Assembly: GCA_022702485.1 (NCBI GenBank)
Contig: JAJIYY010000004.1
Coordinates: forward strand, 248,001 to 312,000
Length of the DNA: 64,000 bases
Source: Simplicillium sp. C3G150-2
Taxonomy: Eukaryota; Ascomycota; Sordariomycetes; Hypocreales; Cordycipitaceae
Direction: 5' to 3'
The position numbers and the translations under genes are program-made. The notes under the pieces are model-generated. The model saw only the letters and a list, made by a program, of their open reading frames with translations. It had not been told where the DNA came from and ran no database searches. Shown here piece by piece: positions 29,201-39,403 of this stretch (within the stretch, counting starts at the first letter, position 1; the number at the start of each line of letters is the position of its first letter).

Positions 29201-29418
29201 CAAGCCTATCAATACTGTTGCAACGGGTCAAAGGAACGAGTCATGGCTTCCATCGTATTGGAATTACCCTTGAGCACATCGCCGATGATGTCGACTCGGA
29301 ACACGAGCGAAGAGCGGCGCTGGAGCGAGAAGCCGAGCCAAGTGATGATATGCTTGAGGATACCAAGATCTCTTGGATGCTAACGAAATGGGTCAAGACG
29401 GACATGAGGTCAAGTTGA
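26208..29418 (+). pseudogene. Decayed ankyrin-HET gene
   Basis: Similarity runs through most of 3.2 kb but the frame breaks repeatedly. 26208-26780 and 26858-27655 join by a normal 77-bp intron (GTTACA donor, CTGATTAAC branch, CGCAG acceptor) and code ankyrin-like repeats such as IPLHQALRISDIASAELLLS. The frame then shifts at about 27655-27662. A CTCGTCTG direct duplication (27842-27849 and 27850-27857) shifts it again. The HET core follows: FCALSYCWGRE and FKYIWIDALCIVQDDD. A third shift is at about 28097-28102, before the IYSHAELTISPVAS block and SRGWTLQEQLLSSRILWF. A fourth is in an A-run near 28660-28668, and a TAG lies at 28714-28716. The tail to 29418 is open (PSWSWISVPGEI). Lesions of several kinds argue for decay rather than introns or one sequencing error. 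Ancestor: a HET effector with an N-terminal ankyrin region. Confidence 0.82.
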
Positions 29419-29916
29419 CGATTATGTGCTAGAGTTGTGGTAGCATAGTGTACTACCTCTGGAATTTATGAGAAAATTTGTTGGATACTTTAGTTCAGAT
29501 ATTTCGCATGCTTTGTGGAGGATGAAGCTCTTGCAAGCCGATCCAGCCTCATGCGATGTACATAGTGGAATGCCGTCGAACACATCTACTGGCAGTGGTT
29601 TAGTGACCTCAAACCCACCCAAGTCAACCAATTTACACAATACAGTCATTCTATAAATTTTCTCAATTTTCCATCATACTGAAACAGGGCATGATTGCAG
29701 CAACTTCTGATGGCCTGTTTCGGTGCGATCGCAGTGTGGAGCCGCGCGCTGTCCAGATCGACGCTGTATTTTTAGATTTTATTCTTATTCTTAGGAGCTG
29801 CCTGAGGGACCAACTCCATGACCTCATCAGCACATCAACAGCTTTCATTCCTTTCATTCCTTCATTCTTCCAATCAATTTCTCTTTTTACTCAATTTAAA
29901 TCATCAATTCATCAAC
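29419..29916. other. Promoter region of the Coq11-like gene
   Basis: 498 bp. No gene seen. The last 100 bp are T- and C-rich (TTCATTCC repeated), as usual for fungal leaders. Confidence 0.35.
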
Positions 29917-30837
29917 ATGTCCACCCGTCTAGTTGTCTGCGGCGGCAGCGGCTTCCTAGGCTCCAGAATATGCAAATACGCTGTCGCCCGTGGCTGGGAT
30001 GTCATCTCCCTCAGGTACCCTCGCCCTCTCCCCCATCTCCAATTGATATGAATCTCTAACATCTCCTCCAGCCGCTCCGGTGAACCAGCCTGGGACGCAG
30101 TCACGTCCTCCAAAGCCCCTCCCCCATGGGCTCACAAAGTCACCTGGGAGCGCGCAGACATCCTCCGTCCTAAGACGTACGCGCCCTTCCTCAACGGTGC
30201 CAACTACGTCGTCCACAGCATGGGAATTCTTCTTGAAGCAGACTACAAGGGCCTGGTGTCTGGCAAGGAATCTCCCATTGCCGGGTTGCAGAAGGTCTTT
30301 GCGCAGACGCGAGACCGTGGCGTGAACCCGCTTGAGAAGGAGTCCGGGGAGGATATTGCGCCTGCGAATCCCAATGATCAGTTTTCGTATGAGGTGATGA
30401 ATCGCGATAGTGCTGTTGCCCTTGCGAAACATGCTGCTGAGGCGAATGCGAACGCGTTTTGTTACATTTCTGCGTCGGGTGGTGCGCCTATCTTACCGTC
30501 GAGGTATTTGTCTACCAAGAGGGAGGCGGAGGTGCTTATCGCTACCAAGTTTCCCGAGATGAGGGGAGTGTTTGTTCGTCCTTCGCTCATGTACGATTCT
30601 TCACGGCCTGTTACGATGGGCACGGCAGCAATGGCTAGTGCTGGTATGATCTTCAACAAGCTTACGGGCAACTACATGAAGGACTTCGTGGGAGCTGCAG
30701 GTGACAAACCTCTCAAGGTGGACAATGTGGCAGAGGCAGTTGTGGAATCACTGAGCGATGAGACGATCAAGGGGCCCGTCAATCTAGAGCAGATTGAGGA
30801 GCTGGCTACCAAGGGTTGGAGAAAATCCATGTTGTAA
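29917..30837 (+). CDS. NAD(P)-binding Rossmann protein, Coq11-like
   Basis: Atypical short-chain dehydrogenase of the NDUFA9/Coq11 group; yeast Coq11 (YLR290C) sits with the coenzyme Q synthome on the mitochondrial inner membrane. Exons 29917-30014 and 30072-30837 (57-bp intron) give 287 aa, close to the yeast length. The dinucleotide motif is VVCGGSGFLGSRIC (GGxGFLG) at residues 6-19, with SRSGEP after the second strand, rebuilt by splicing. GANYVVHSMGILLE and CYISASGGAPILPSRYLSTKREAE carry the expected loop and the Tyr-x3-Lys (YLSTK) pair. The C-terminal VDNVAEAVVESL fits the family. No clear cleavable presequence is seen. Convergent with SYF2, 99 bp apart. Assignment to Coq11 rather than another NDUFA9-like protein is likely but not certain. 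Confidence 0.85.
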
Positions 30838-30936
30838 TATTATTCCGAGTCATAACCAGTCAAAAAGCACCGCAACGCTATACAATGTACAATAAACAAT
30901 TATAATGCAATCCCAACCAACCCATAGCTCTCATGT

Positions 30937-31833
30937 TTAAATCTTGGTTCCACGCTCGAAGCTGTCTCTGATTTCCGTCGTGTACTTGTCGTAGAAGCGA
31001 CCCAGCTTCTGGTTGAACTGCTTATTCTTCTCATTGATGTACGTGACGTCGCCATCGTCGCCGTTCTTGGCCATGCGATCCCTACGCTTCTTGAGAGTCT
31101 GTTCCTCCGCTCTGCGCAAGTCAGCCACCAACCGATCCACGGCTGCTTTGTCGGGTTTATTTTGCGCAAAGTTTGCCGTGTCCGCCGTGGAGTAAAATGT
31201 GCCGTCCTTGTCCACCGCAATCATCTCGCCGTCTTCCGTCTCGACAATCTCCAGACTTCCGGAAGCGGCTGCCTTTTCGATCGCAGCCAGCTTCTCCTTG
31301 TGGTATGCGTCCAGATCCATCGAGATGTTCTGCAGCTGGCGCTTGTACACCTTGTTGCTTTCTTGTTGGTAGTCGTGGAACAGGTTGTTGTCTCTAGCTG
31401 CGCCCTTCTTCTTGAGTCTCTTGTCCCATTTTTCGCTCTCGTCAATCGTCCAGTCCCAGGCGCGCTTGCGCTCAAAGTCTTCGCCGGCTTCTTCTGTGTC
31501 GGCCTTGAGGAGCTTGTGTGAGGCGATGGCGTGGCGGCGACGGACGGCTGTGAGCTCGTTGGGGTCTTGGGCGAGTCGTTGTGATTCGAGGGATGCTTCT
31601 TTCAGGTTGGTTTCGGATGAGGTTTTGGCGCGGGCTTGCAGCGCCTTGAAGCGAGCCATGCGGTCTTGTGCTTTGGAGGGGCCTGCGCTGGAGGAGGCTT
31701 CTGCTTGTGACTCTGTGCTTTCAACTCGAGGTTCGTCAGTGGTAGTCTTTGAAACCTCTGGGGCATCGTTTTCCGCCTCAACAGCCTTTTGGGAGGCGTT
31801 GCTAGTGCGTCTCTTCTTTGCTGGAGGGGCCAT
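30937..31833 (-). CDS. SYF2: Pre-mRNA-splicing factor SYF2
   Basis: Syf2 is a small subunit of the Prp19-associated (NineTeen) complex and acts in spliceosome activation. Single exon, 298 aa, ATG at 31833-31831. The N-terminus is basic (PPAKKRR) and then low-complexity. The SYF2 domain occupies the C-terminal two thirds: RMARFKALQARAK, AWDWTIDESEKWDKRLKKK, FHDYQQESNKVYKRQL, FYSTADTANFAQNKPDKAAVDRLV and NQKLGRFYDKYTTEIRDSFERGT. Length and order are normal. Divergent from the unknown gene at 32208 over 374 bp. Confidence 0.95.
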   Translation of the reverse strand: MAPPAKKRRTSNASQKAVEAENDAPEVSKTTTDEPRVESTESQAEASSSAGPSKAQDRMARFKALQARAKTSSETNLKEASLESQRLAQDPNELTAVRRRHAIASHKLLKADTEEAGEDFERKRAWDWTIDESEKWDKRLKKKGAARDNNLFHDYQQESNKVYKRQLQNISMDLDAYHKEKLAAIEKAAASGSLEIVETEDGEMIAVDKDGTFYSTADTANFAQNKPDKAAVDRLVADLRRAEEQTLKKRRDRMAKNGDDGDVTYINEKNKQFNQKLGRFYDKYTTEIRDSFERGTKI

Positions 31834-32207
31834 GATGTCGAGGCGTTACGAGTTGTGATGCGTGGCGCGCTGTGTTCGACGGGGAATATGCCGGCTCAGA
31901 TTTATCCAGACGCAGAAGATGGTATCGTAATTTCCAAGAGATGAATGACAGCGACGGCAGATGGCTGTAGATGTGGCGGATGTGAAAATGGAAATGTCTT
32001 GTCAAAGTCGAAGTCGCAGCAGGCTTAAAGCTCGGAGAAACTTTACTAGCGCTCCGATCGACCCCGGACGGCGTGTGAGCCTCCTCAACATCGAATCACT
32101 GCCCCTGTCGCATCAAGCACAACAAACCACACCAAAACTCAATGTCATAGTTGTGATTAAAGTCTCATTCACAGCCTCGTTGCATATCCCATGAATGCGC
32201 CACAATC
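31834..32207. promoter_or_regulatory. Divergent promoter of SYF2 and the next gene
   Basis: 374 bp shared upstream region. No specific binding site recognised. Confidence 0.35.
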
Positions 32208-33110
32208 ATGATGCGATCAGCTCTCCGTGGAGCAACTCGCTCCGTCTCCTTACCCTTACAACACACACGCACAAAGACCTTTGAGCGCAGAGTGGACAAG
32301 AACAATGACGTGTATTATGTCCCTTTAAAACAATCAGAACGCAGTCTTGGAGATCGGAATCCCAAGACACAGCCCACCGATCATGCGGAATTCTTTGACA
32401 TGCCGACGTTGTTGCTAGACTTGGATGCCGAAGGACGCGATGAGGTGCGGAGCTTTGATGAGACGGTAGATGAGGAAGCGATGAAGGCGAAATGGGCAGA
32501 GAGTCCTAAACGAACTGCAATCAAGGCGACTTTGAAGGATCTGGAGGCACAACTGCAAGAGTCTCGTCTCAGAGCGGAGGAGATACTGACGGATCCAACC
32601 AACAGCTGGAGGATTACGTGGAGTGACATTACCTCTGCTGCGCTGCATGGGGCACCGAAGGGAGAGGGCAAGGAGATGCTGGAGACTTTACGGAATGCAA
32701 ATGGAATCCCACCGCACGTAAGGGGAGACGACAAACTGTTCCTGAAATGGCTATTGTTACGACGAAAGAATCTTGATAAACACCTGCAGCAACATCAAGG
32801 AAACACGATACAACTAAAGAAGTTCACAAAAGCAATGGATAAACAGACTTCTTTGACGGGAATACGGCGACTAGCAGCATTGTATTTCGACAGCGTGGCG
32901 GATTTTCAAGCAGATGCAGCTGAGAGGGAGTTTTTTGAAACAACGAGGAGAGTCTGTCAGAGACTGGTCCAGGAGAACGAGGCATCATCATCAGAGACGT
33001 TGATTTTCATGCGAAACATAAAGGAGAGAGTGGGGAAGAGGTCGAAAAGCGAGTCTGCGTTGTTTGGAGAAGTAATAGCGAGTTTGTCTGCGCCCAGTGG
33101 CCAAATATGA
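32208..33110 (+). CDS. Conserved-looking protein of unknown function, probably mitochondrial
   Basis: Single exon, 300 aa, ATG at 32208 (a second ATG follows at once). I do not recognise the family. The first 28 residues (MMRSALRGATRSVSLPLQHT and on) are rich in Arg, Ser and Thr with no acidic residue, which fits a mitochondrial presequence. After that comes DVYYVPLKQSERSLGDRNP, an acidic stretch, a helix-rich middle with likely coiled coil (about residues 100-130, KDLEAQLQESRLRAEE) and a basic C-terminal part. No membrane segment. The composition would suit a fungal mitochondrial ribosome or assembly protein, but this is only a guess from charge and presequence. Divergent from SYF2. Confidence 0.7.
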   Translation: MMRSALRGATRSVSLPLQHTRTKTFERRVDKNNDVYYVPLKQSERSLGDRNPKTQPTDHAEFFDMPTLLLDLDAEGRDEVRSFDETVDEEAMKAKWAESPKRTAIKATLKDLEAQLQESRLRAEEILTDPTNSWRITWSDITSAALHGAPKGEGKEMLETLRNANGIPPHVRGDDKLFLKWLLLRRKNLDKHLQQHQGNTIQLKKFTKAMDKQTSLTGIRRLAALYFDSVADFQADAAEREFFETTRRVCQRLVQENEASSSETLIFMRNIKERVGKRSKSESALFGEVIASLSAPSGQI

Positions 33111-33342
33111 GAAAGTTGGCGTTGTTCGAGTGGCATGTATGATTAGCATGGCTGTAGTTATTTTCGATCTTGGCATATTGTATATATTGTCTACAACTCT
33201 CTAACGTCACGAAATGTATAATCATTGCTTTCATTTCATCCCATCGCCTCGCTCAAACATGCCAGAGCAACACCACTTCGCAATTCAGGTTTGACCGATA
33301 CACTCTCCTCCCTAATAAAGTTGTCAACTTGACCAACGTATT

Positions 33343-33908
33343 TTATAGATCTCCAATAATTTTGTCCGTCTTTGGCTCCAAGTCAAGGTTACGCAGCCGC
33401 ATTGCCACAAGCCACTCCGGGAGTCCACCCCCTAAATCTGCTTCTTCGACAACCGCGCCAGCCTTTAGCAGATAGTCAGCAATGTTTTGATTGCCCAGCT
33501 TCACAGCGTAGCAAAGCGGTGTCATTCCATTTCTGTCCTTTGCCTGCACGTCCACTCCAAGTTTGATCAAATCCCCCACCACCTGGGCGTCATTGATCTT
33601 TAACGAGTGGGCTTCGCTTCTCGGGCCATCGCAATATGATGCAACGCATTCTACCCATCGTCGTCTGTAATATTCACACCCGCTCCATATCGCCTCAATG
33701 CCAGGTATACTTTTGTATCTCTGATCCGAGCTGCAAGGATAAACGCGGGACTTCCATCCGAGCCTCTTGTGTTGACATTGGCTCCGCCCGCGAGCAAGGC
33801 CAATGCGACGTCTCCATCAGTTCGAATAGACGAAACAGGGCTTTGAATGAGCGAACGCGGTTTATAACTTCCTGCGCTAATTCAGGTGGGAATTGCCAAG
33901 CGGCATGA
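33343..33908 (-). pseudogene. Ankyrin-repeat gene remnant
   Basis: Ankyrin repeats are spread over three frames on the minus strand. The intact C-terminal stretch is 33582-33343 (DRNGMTPLCYAVKLGNQNIA and DYLLKAGAVVE). Upstream in another frame are ALLAGGANVNTRGSDGSP and, after a TAG at 33653-33651, NALHHIAMA. Before that, in a third frame, is LAQEVINRVRSFKALFRLFE. The TAG sits where NALHHI repeats usually have Gln, so one C-to-T change (CAG to TAG) would explain it. No start codon is evident. A fragment of a larger ankyrin protein is likely. Confidence 0.65.
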
Positions 33909-34127
33909 TGATTACATCTGCGGCATTTTCAGAGAAGTTCACCAAAGTTGTAGCTGGTGAAGAACAACAGTACGATTGCAGCCTCACGAATTCCATCATT
34001 GTGCCCGTTTATTCGAGCTTCACGTGAAGTGGATCAATTCGGGGCCGCCGGTATTTCCAACTATTGATTGAGTTGCCATCTCGACTTCATTCACAAATTT
34101 CCCAGTCGCACCTCAAACTAAAGCACA

Positions 34128-34661
34128 ATGCCCGCCAAAGACGAAAACCTGTTTCGCTCCATTCCGTGGTGTCGAGCATATATAGACGATCCACAATACA
34201 TCACTGCCAAGGGCATAACACGAGACATCGTCACCGACACTTACGACACCTTTGCTGCCAAAACGTTAAACACCAGGGCCACAATCCCGGACATTTTCTG
34301 TCTAAAAACACGGCCCGAAAATCAAAAGGAAAGCTTTGACACAATCACCTTCATGACTCTCGGGAGCGATCTCAACGGCCACGACAACATCGCTCACGGC
34401 GGTGCGGTTGCGACAATACTGGACGAGGTCGCTGGATTTGTGCTTCGCGAATGGAGCAGTCCCGAAAGGCTTTACGTCACTCGTAATTTGAATGTAAACT
34501 ATCTCAATCCTCTGCGAACACCAGGCGTTATCCTCATCAAGGGGGGTGTTTCTTTGGCGGAGGAGCGAAAGAAGGCTGTTACCTTGCAACTGCATGATGA
34601 GAAACAATTGGTCGCTACGGGGGAAGCGTTGTTTATCTTAGTAGGGCGTGAGGCATTATGA
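34128..34661 (+). CDS. Hotdog-fold thioesterase (4HBT family)
   Basis: Single exon, 177 aa, ATG at 34128 in the context GCACAATG. The PaaI-like hotdog pattern is present: MTLGSDLNGHDNIAHGGAVA, then TILDEVAGFVL, where the HGG turn opens the central helix and Asp/Glu in LDE is the usual catalytic acid. TRNLNVNYLNPLRTPG is the following strand pair. An acyl-CoA substrate is expected; specificity cannot be told. No signal peptide, mitochondrial presequence or PTS1 is clear. It ends 102 bp from the convergent GMC oxidoreductase. The family is often linked to fatty-acid or aromatic acyl-CoA metabolism, and nothing here narrows that. Confidence 0.9.
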   Translation: MPAKDENLFRSIPWCRAYIDDPQYITAKGITRDIVTDTYDTFAAKTLNTRATIPDIFCLKTRPENQKESFDTITFMTLGSDLNGHDNIAHGGAVATILDEVAGFVLREWSSPERLYVTRNLNVNYLNPLRTPGVILIKGGVSLAEERKKAVTLQLHDEKQLVATGEALFILVGREAL

Positions 34662-34763
34662 GTCAGAAGCGCATTATCAGCGTCATCATGGCCCTTTTCC
34701 TTATGGATTATAATCTCGATTGAAGATTCATGGTCGAGGCTAGACTAGGAGCTAGAATTACGT

Positions 34764-36642
34764 CTAGTACGAGCTTGCAAAGTCAGCCTTAATCATATCT
34801 GCTGCCTTTTCCGCTACAGCATACACGCTGCTTTGAATATTTCCGCGCGGAATGAGTGGGAATATACTGGCATCCACAACACGTAAACCGTTTACACCAT
34901 ACACTCGAAGTTGTGGATCAACAACCCCTCCGTCTTCTCGAGGCATCATGGCACAAGTTCCGCACGGGTGATATGTTGTGAAGCCGGTATCAACCAGATT
35001 ACGCGCATACTCCAAACTATCAAGGTTAAGATCTGTTGGGATCGTTTGACCGTTTGGTTTAACAAGTCCAGCAAGTGGCTGGGTCTTGAAGATGGTAGGG
35101 AGGTAGTGTAAGTGGTAGGCAAGCAACTCGCGGTCAAGGGGGTTTGAAAAGTATTTCGGGTCTATGAGAGGGGGATCGACTATGTTGTTGCTGCGCACAT
35201 GAACAGTTCCACGAGAGAAGGGGTGAGACAGCGATGAATATAGGGTGAAATAGTCGGCAAGTCGCGCCTCCTCCGGTACTGTTCGCGAGTTCTGCTCGGG
35301 ACGGAGCTGAACAGGGGCACAGAGGTATTGGATTGAGGACTTATTAGAGTCTTCCACAATACTGCGGACGAGATCATGCTGTTTCTGGAGCCCTGGCAAG
35401 TCGCTCTTAGCATGCGCATCCAGCAGCTTGGTCAGTTCAAGCTGACTTGTTGGAGAAGACATCAAAGCCACACAAGGCAAATAGGCTTGGTTGAAAGTAC
35501 CACTTGTAAAGGGTCCGCGAGCTTTTTCTTTGTATTCTTGAAATGCTGTGCCCATGAGTGCTTTGTCCCTGAATGAGTCCATCGTTGGCTCTGTTGACTC
35601 GAGGGATATTCCCACCATCGCGTGATCCTGGAGGTTCTCGCCCACTCCAGGGAGATCCACGATGGATTGTATTTCCAAGTCCTGCAGAGCCTTGGCATTA
35701 CCAATGCCAGATAACTCGAGAAGCTGCGGCGAATTGAACACGCCTCCGGATAGGATGACCTCCCGGCCATGCACATCATGACACTGCCCATCACCAGAGG
35801 TGTAGCGGACGCCCTTGGCAGTGATTGCACCATTCTTTTCTTTCAATAAGACTCGTTCTACACTTGCCTTGGTGATGATGTGTAGGTTGTTTCGCTGCCT
35901 GACATTAGCAGTCAAATAGCCCGCTGCAGCAGAGCTGCGAGTGAACTTATCAGGATTGATGCTGCCAGGGGCGTTCACTGCTCCGAGCGCATTTCCACTC
36001 AATGGATCAGCGACGGACTTGCGTCCAAGCGCTTTGAACGTGCGGGACCAAGCCTGTGTGATACCGCTGATATAGTTGCCGTAGGATACCTGGATTGGAC
36101 CTGAGGTACCGTGCAAAGAGGTGTCGGCATAGTCAAGGTCCATTGCCTCGCTGGCTTCTGCAGTTGGCTCGTGAAATGTATGGAACTTGCGATAATATGG
36201 CTGAAGCTCGGTGTAATCCCAGCCTGGGTTGCCCATTTGAGCGAAGTTATCGATGCTGTCCCGATCGGGGAACGTCATGCAGTTCAGGTTCACCAGGGTT
36301 GTGCCGCCTAGGCCTTTGCCGCGGTGGTGATCAATTGTTCTACCCTCATAGCTTTGCTAAAAAGCTCTATGTCAGTCTAGAAGTTTGATGAAACTCTATC
36401 CAAGACCAAGAGAAAAGCACACGAACCTGAGGTACGGTCTTGAAGCCCCAGTTGATTGAGGTATCGGGCCAGAGAGCCATTCCTCCTGCAGGTACATGGA
36501 CCATTGGATTCGCATCATGATCGCCGCCTGCCTCTAGAACAAGCACTTTCAATGTAGGCTCTTCAGTGAGTCGGGCAGCAAGAACAGAGCCTGCGTTGCC
36601 GCAACCCACGATGATAAGGTCGTACTGACTGTCTGATGCCAT
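34764..36642 (-). CDS. GMC-family FAD oxidoreductase (choline-dehydrogenase-like)
   Basis: Flavoenzyme oxidising an alcohol, sugar or aldehyde. Exons 36642-36427 and 36356-34764 (70-bp intron, GTTCGT donor, phase 0) give 602 aa. The FAD-binding motif is DLIIVGCGNAGSVLAARL near residue 7, with VLVLEAGG ending the second strand. The first GMC signature is DHHRGKGLGGTTLVN, made just after the splice; the second is VILSGGVFNSPQLLELSGIG. The C-terminal active-site block is YHPCGTCAMM, with the catalytic His, and VVDASIFP. No signal peptide, so an intracellular enzyme. The C-terminal tripeptide is not a clear PTS1. Acceptor and substrate are unknown; aryl-alcohol or choline-type oxidation are options. 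Confidence 0.93.
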
Positions 36643-37386
36643 GTTGAGATGAGTACTAGCTTTAAATCTGTGACAAGAAATTGGCCAGAATACGGGAGTA
36701 TTTCAAGCCTAAAATAGGGTCAAGGAATCAAGTCACAATGCAGTGGTGACGTCTCGAAGTGTAAGGCTGCGGTTCTTGTTGGTATTTATAGCTGCAGACG
36801 GCGTCAATGTGCGGGCACGTTGTAATGCGGGGGGGTTTTTAATGTGCCGAAGGATTCACCTTTCGTTCTCCCGCGCCAAAAAAAAAAACAAAAAAAAAAA
36901 AAATGTACTGCCATGGCAAAGTGTTAATGATCAAATATTTGCGTGCAATTTTGTCTTTCTTTTTCAAGTCAAAACTGAGATATTGGCCGCTTTCACCTAC
37001 GCCATCGCCAGGACAGTGCAGTAGTTACGCCTTCATGTTCTACGCTTTGCGTGATATATTGACGCCCATGTTCTACTGCAACCTCATCGCTGTACGAGAT
37101 AACTCTAACCCCCTACTACTGTAATTGGCATTATCATGAACTTTCCTTGCAGTTATTGAACGTCGCCGCTCCATTACTATTTTGTTGGGCGGAGGCGAGC
37201 GTTGCCTTGTGCTGCGACTGAACCCAAACACAGTCTGTCCAAACGACCTTGCTAGCGTTATTACAATTCTTCTTTCGCCAGTTATCCCAATTTGTTCGTT
37301 AACAAAAACAATTATCGCCCAATATTTGAGACATAGTCAACACACCACGGTGCGAATCAACGATGACAACCTCGCCACAGCTCAGC
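36643..37386. other. Intergenic region with poly(A) run
   Basis: 744 bp between the GMC oxidoreductase and the small membrane protein. A 26-base A-run broken by a single C lies at 36878-36903. It is not preceded by a recognisable retroelement or coding end. No other feature. Confidence 0.4.
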
Positions 37387-37924
37387 ATGTCTGCACTCCT
37401 CTCACCCGGCCCCTACCACCTCTTAACCTACAGCCTTCTCCTGCTTCGCAAGTACACAGAAGTTTCATGAGCGACATCTTCCCTCTCAGGAAGCTTGAAG
37501 CGCCTCCTAGACCGGGACACCCTGATCCCCTTCTCTTCTTCAAAGATATGAGCTTGTCCAGCAATACTCATCTTCACTTGCCCATTCTCTTTGAGAAGCA
37601 CCAAAAAACATATTCACCTGCACCATACCGCTAGCTGTCAAAATAGCAGTGGGTGTCTGGGGCTATTCATTGGCCGACAGTGCGCTGCAGCGCTTCGAAA
37701 CAGCTTGTCGCAGACGAGAGCTGGAGCTGCGTGAGGAGGATGAAAGACGACGAGGACAGAAGGGCACAGCGTACAAGCAATTAGATCTGACGAGTGACCT
37801 AGATCAGTATTTGGGCTTGTATAAGTCATTTTGGGTGGCGATCGCAGCTGCAAACCTATTGAATGTGGTGGGCATTGGTGCGAGTGTGGTTTACGGGTTT
37901 AGACTTGCGCGCCGGATGATATAG
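37387..37924 (+). CDS. Small membrane protein, gene model uncertain
   Basis: The 3' exon to 37924 is well supported: a charged stretch (RRRELELREEDERRRGQKG), then SDLDQYLGLYKSFW and one strong membrane helix (WVAIAAANLLNVVGIGASVV) with the tail YGFRLARRMI. It has no ATG of its own. A good ATG at 37387 (CTCAGCATG) opens MSALLSPGPYHLLTYSLLL. Joining them needs an intron 37448-37646 starting GC (GCAAGT) and ending TAG, or CAG three bases on; both keep the phase and give 112 or 111 aa. I do not recognise the family; the start resembles TMEM205/DUF4149 proteins but the middle of that fold is missing. It could be a shortened copy or have an extra exon I missed. Confidence 0.45.
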
Positions 37925-38070
37925 AACGTCCCTGACTTTGACTGAATCAAAACATATCACGATAAAATACTCAGCTTCTTATGAGACTCATTAAACTGTT
38001 TAAATGTGCTAGTATCTGGAGACAAGACAAGATTACAATGACAACTTGCTATAAGTTGTATACTGCTATC

Positions 38071-39403
38071 CTAACCTGGCGCATGTACATGTTGAGGAAC
38101 ACCACCGCGACACCGAATCTTCGTGAAATTTGGGAATAGATACGCCGCTGTCTCGAAGAACTTATCCATACTTCTATGTCCACGCCGATTGTACAATTCC
38201 AGTATCGAGAGGTTGGCAGGAATGAGCTGTTTCAAAAACGCCTACCCTCCACTGGCGATATCTAGTCCTTCACGCGACAGAACAAGCTCCTTCAACGCCG
38301 CCAGATTAGCAATTGCGCCTAGACGGCAGTATAGAGGCAAAGCCCACGCCGGTACTCCTATAAACACGTCATCCCACTCCAGACGCAGATACTTGAGAGT
38401 CTTATGGAGAGGGAGTAGCGCCTGGGCAAGTGATTGCTGCGTAGCCTCATCCCAGCTCGCAATGGAATGCCATGATTGGTACGTGAATCTTCCCAAGTTG
38501 GGGAATGCAAGGAAGAGCGCATTGAGGCTTTCGCGCTTGAGGCAGCTAGCAATAAGCACTACCTCAGTTACGGACTCGTGCTTGATCCCGATCTCTTTGA
38601 CAGCTCTGATGTGCACGCCCCGAAATGTTCGAAGGGCTGGAGCCGCTGCCAGAAGCCAAGCGACACTGTAATCTATCAATCCGCCAAAGGTCAAGTGATC
38701 GTTTATCCATGAAAATTCGACAAGGTTCTGCAAGGGGCCCGGTGGTGTTACTTGGTCCGGAAGTGCCAGCGAGATGTCCGTAGTACGAGACGTTCGACAT
38801 TGCGAGTCTGTAGAATAGCCAAAGTCGCAAGCCACTTCTCCGTAGCCCATTGCGGTTCTGGTACAGCCATCGCGCTGAAGCTGTCATACATTTGACGGAT
38901 TGGCGAAACCTCTCCTGCCGATATCTCCAGACTTTGGGACATCTTATCTTCAGAGTCGTAATTAAATTGGCTGATCCTTACGTCGTACCTTGCCAGCTCT
39001 TGATTCAAAAAGGCTGCCTAAACTGGCGATATTTGCCACCTCGTGGGCTTCCTGCCGTCTGAGCTGCTCCTGAAGCTGTAGACGCCTATCCAATCACCAA
39101 CCACCAAGTCACGCACCTGGCTTGCTATATTCGGTCGAGATATAAGTGACTTAATCAAGTTGACCGTGCCATCGTTTAAATAGCCTTTGCTGTATGTGCA
39201 GCGAAAGAGCAATGGTTGAACAATGCGGTGCAGCTTCCGACAGGTCTTACTCAGGCTGGACACCGAGGCCCAGTCAATAGTAGACTGTCGGCTGCAAAAT
39301 TCGCAACATTGTTGCATATGTCCTCATCTGCGCTGTAAATGGTCTCTGCAATGTTGAGAAGAACCTCCTCCGATAGGCATAAAAACCGCGCCTGGCTCGC
39401 CAT
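38071..39403 (-). pseudogene. F-box-like protein gene with frameshifts and a stop
   Basis: An ATG at 39403 opens an F-box-like start (FLCLSEEVLLNIAETIY). The expected continuation LSKTCRKLHRIVQPLLFRCT is in another frame (shift at about 39270-39320). A second shift is at about 39010-39070 and a third near 38780-38800. The long C-terminal frame (TTDISLALPDQVTPPG on, with leucine-rich lines such as HKTLKYLRLEWDDV) meets an in-frame TAG at 38244-38242. It then stays open to 38071 with KQLIPANLSILELYN. Fungal F-box proteins of this kind end in similar LRR-like tails. I found no introns that repair these breaks. Adaptor in SCF ubiquitin ligases would have been the ancestral role. Confidence 0.7.

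Noticed and set aside
36878..36903. Poly(A) tail of a retroposed gene or LINE
   Set aside because: No coding remnant or target-site duplication is seen on either side.
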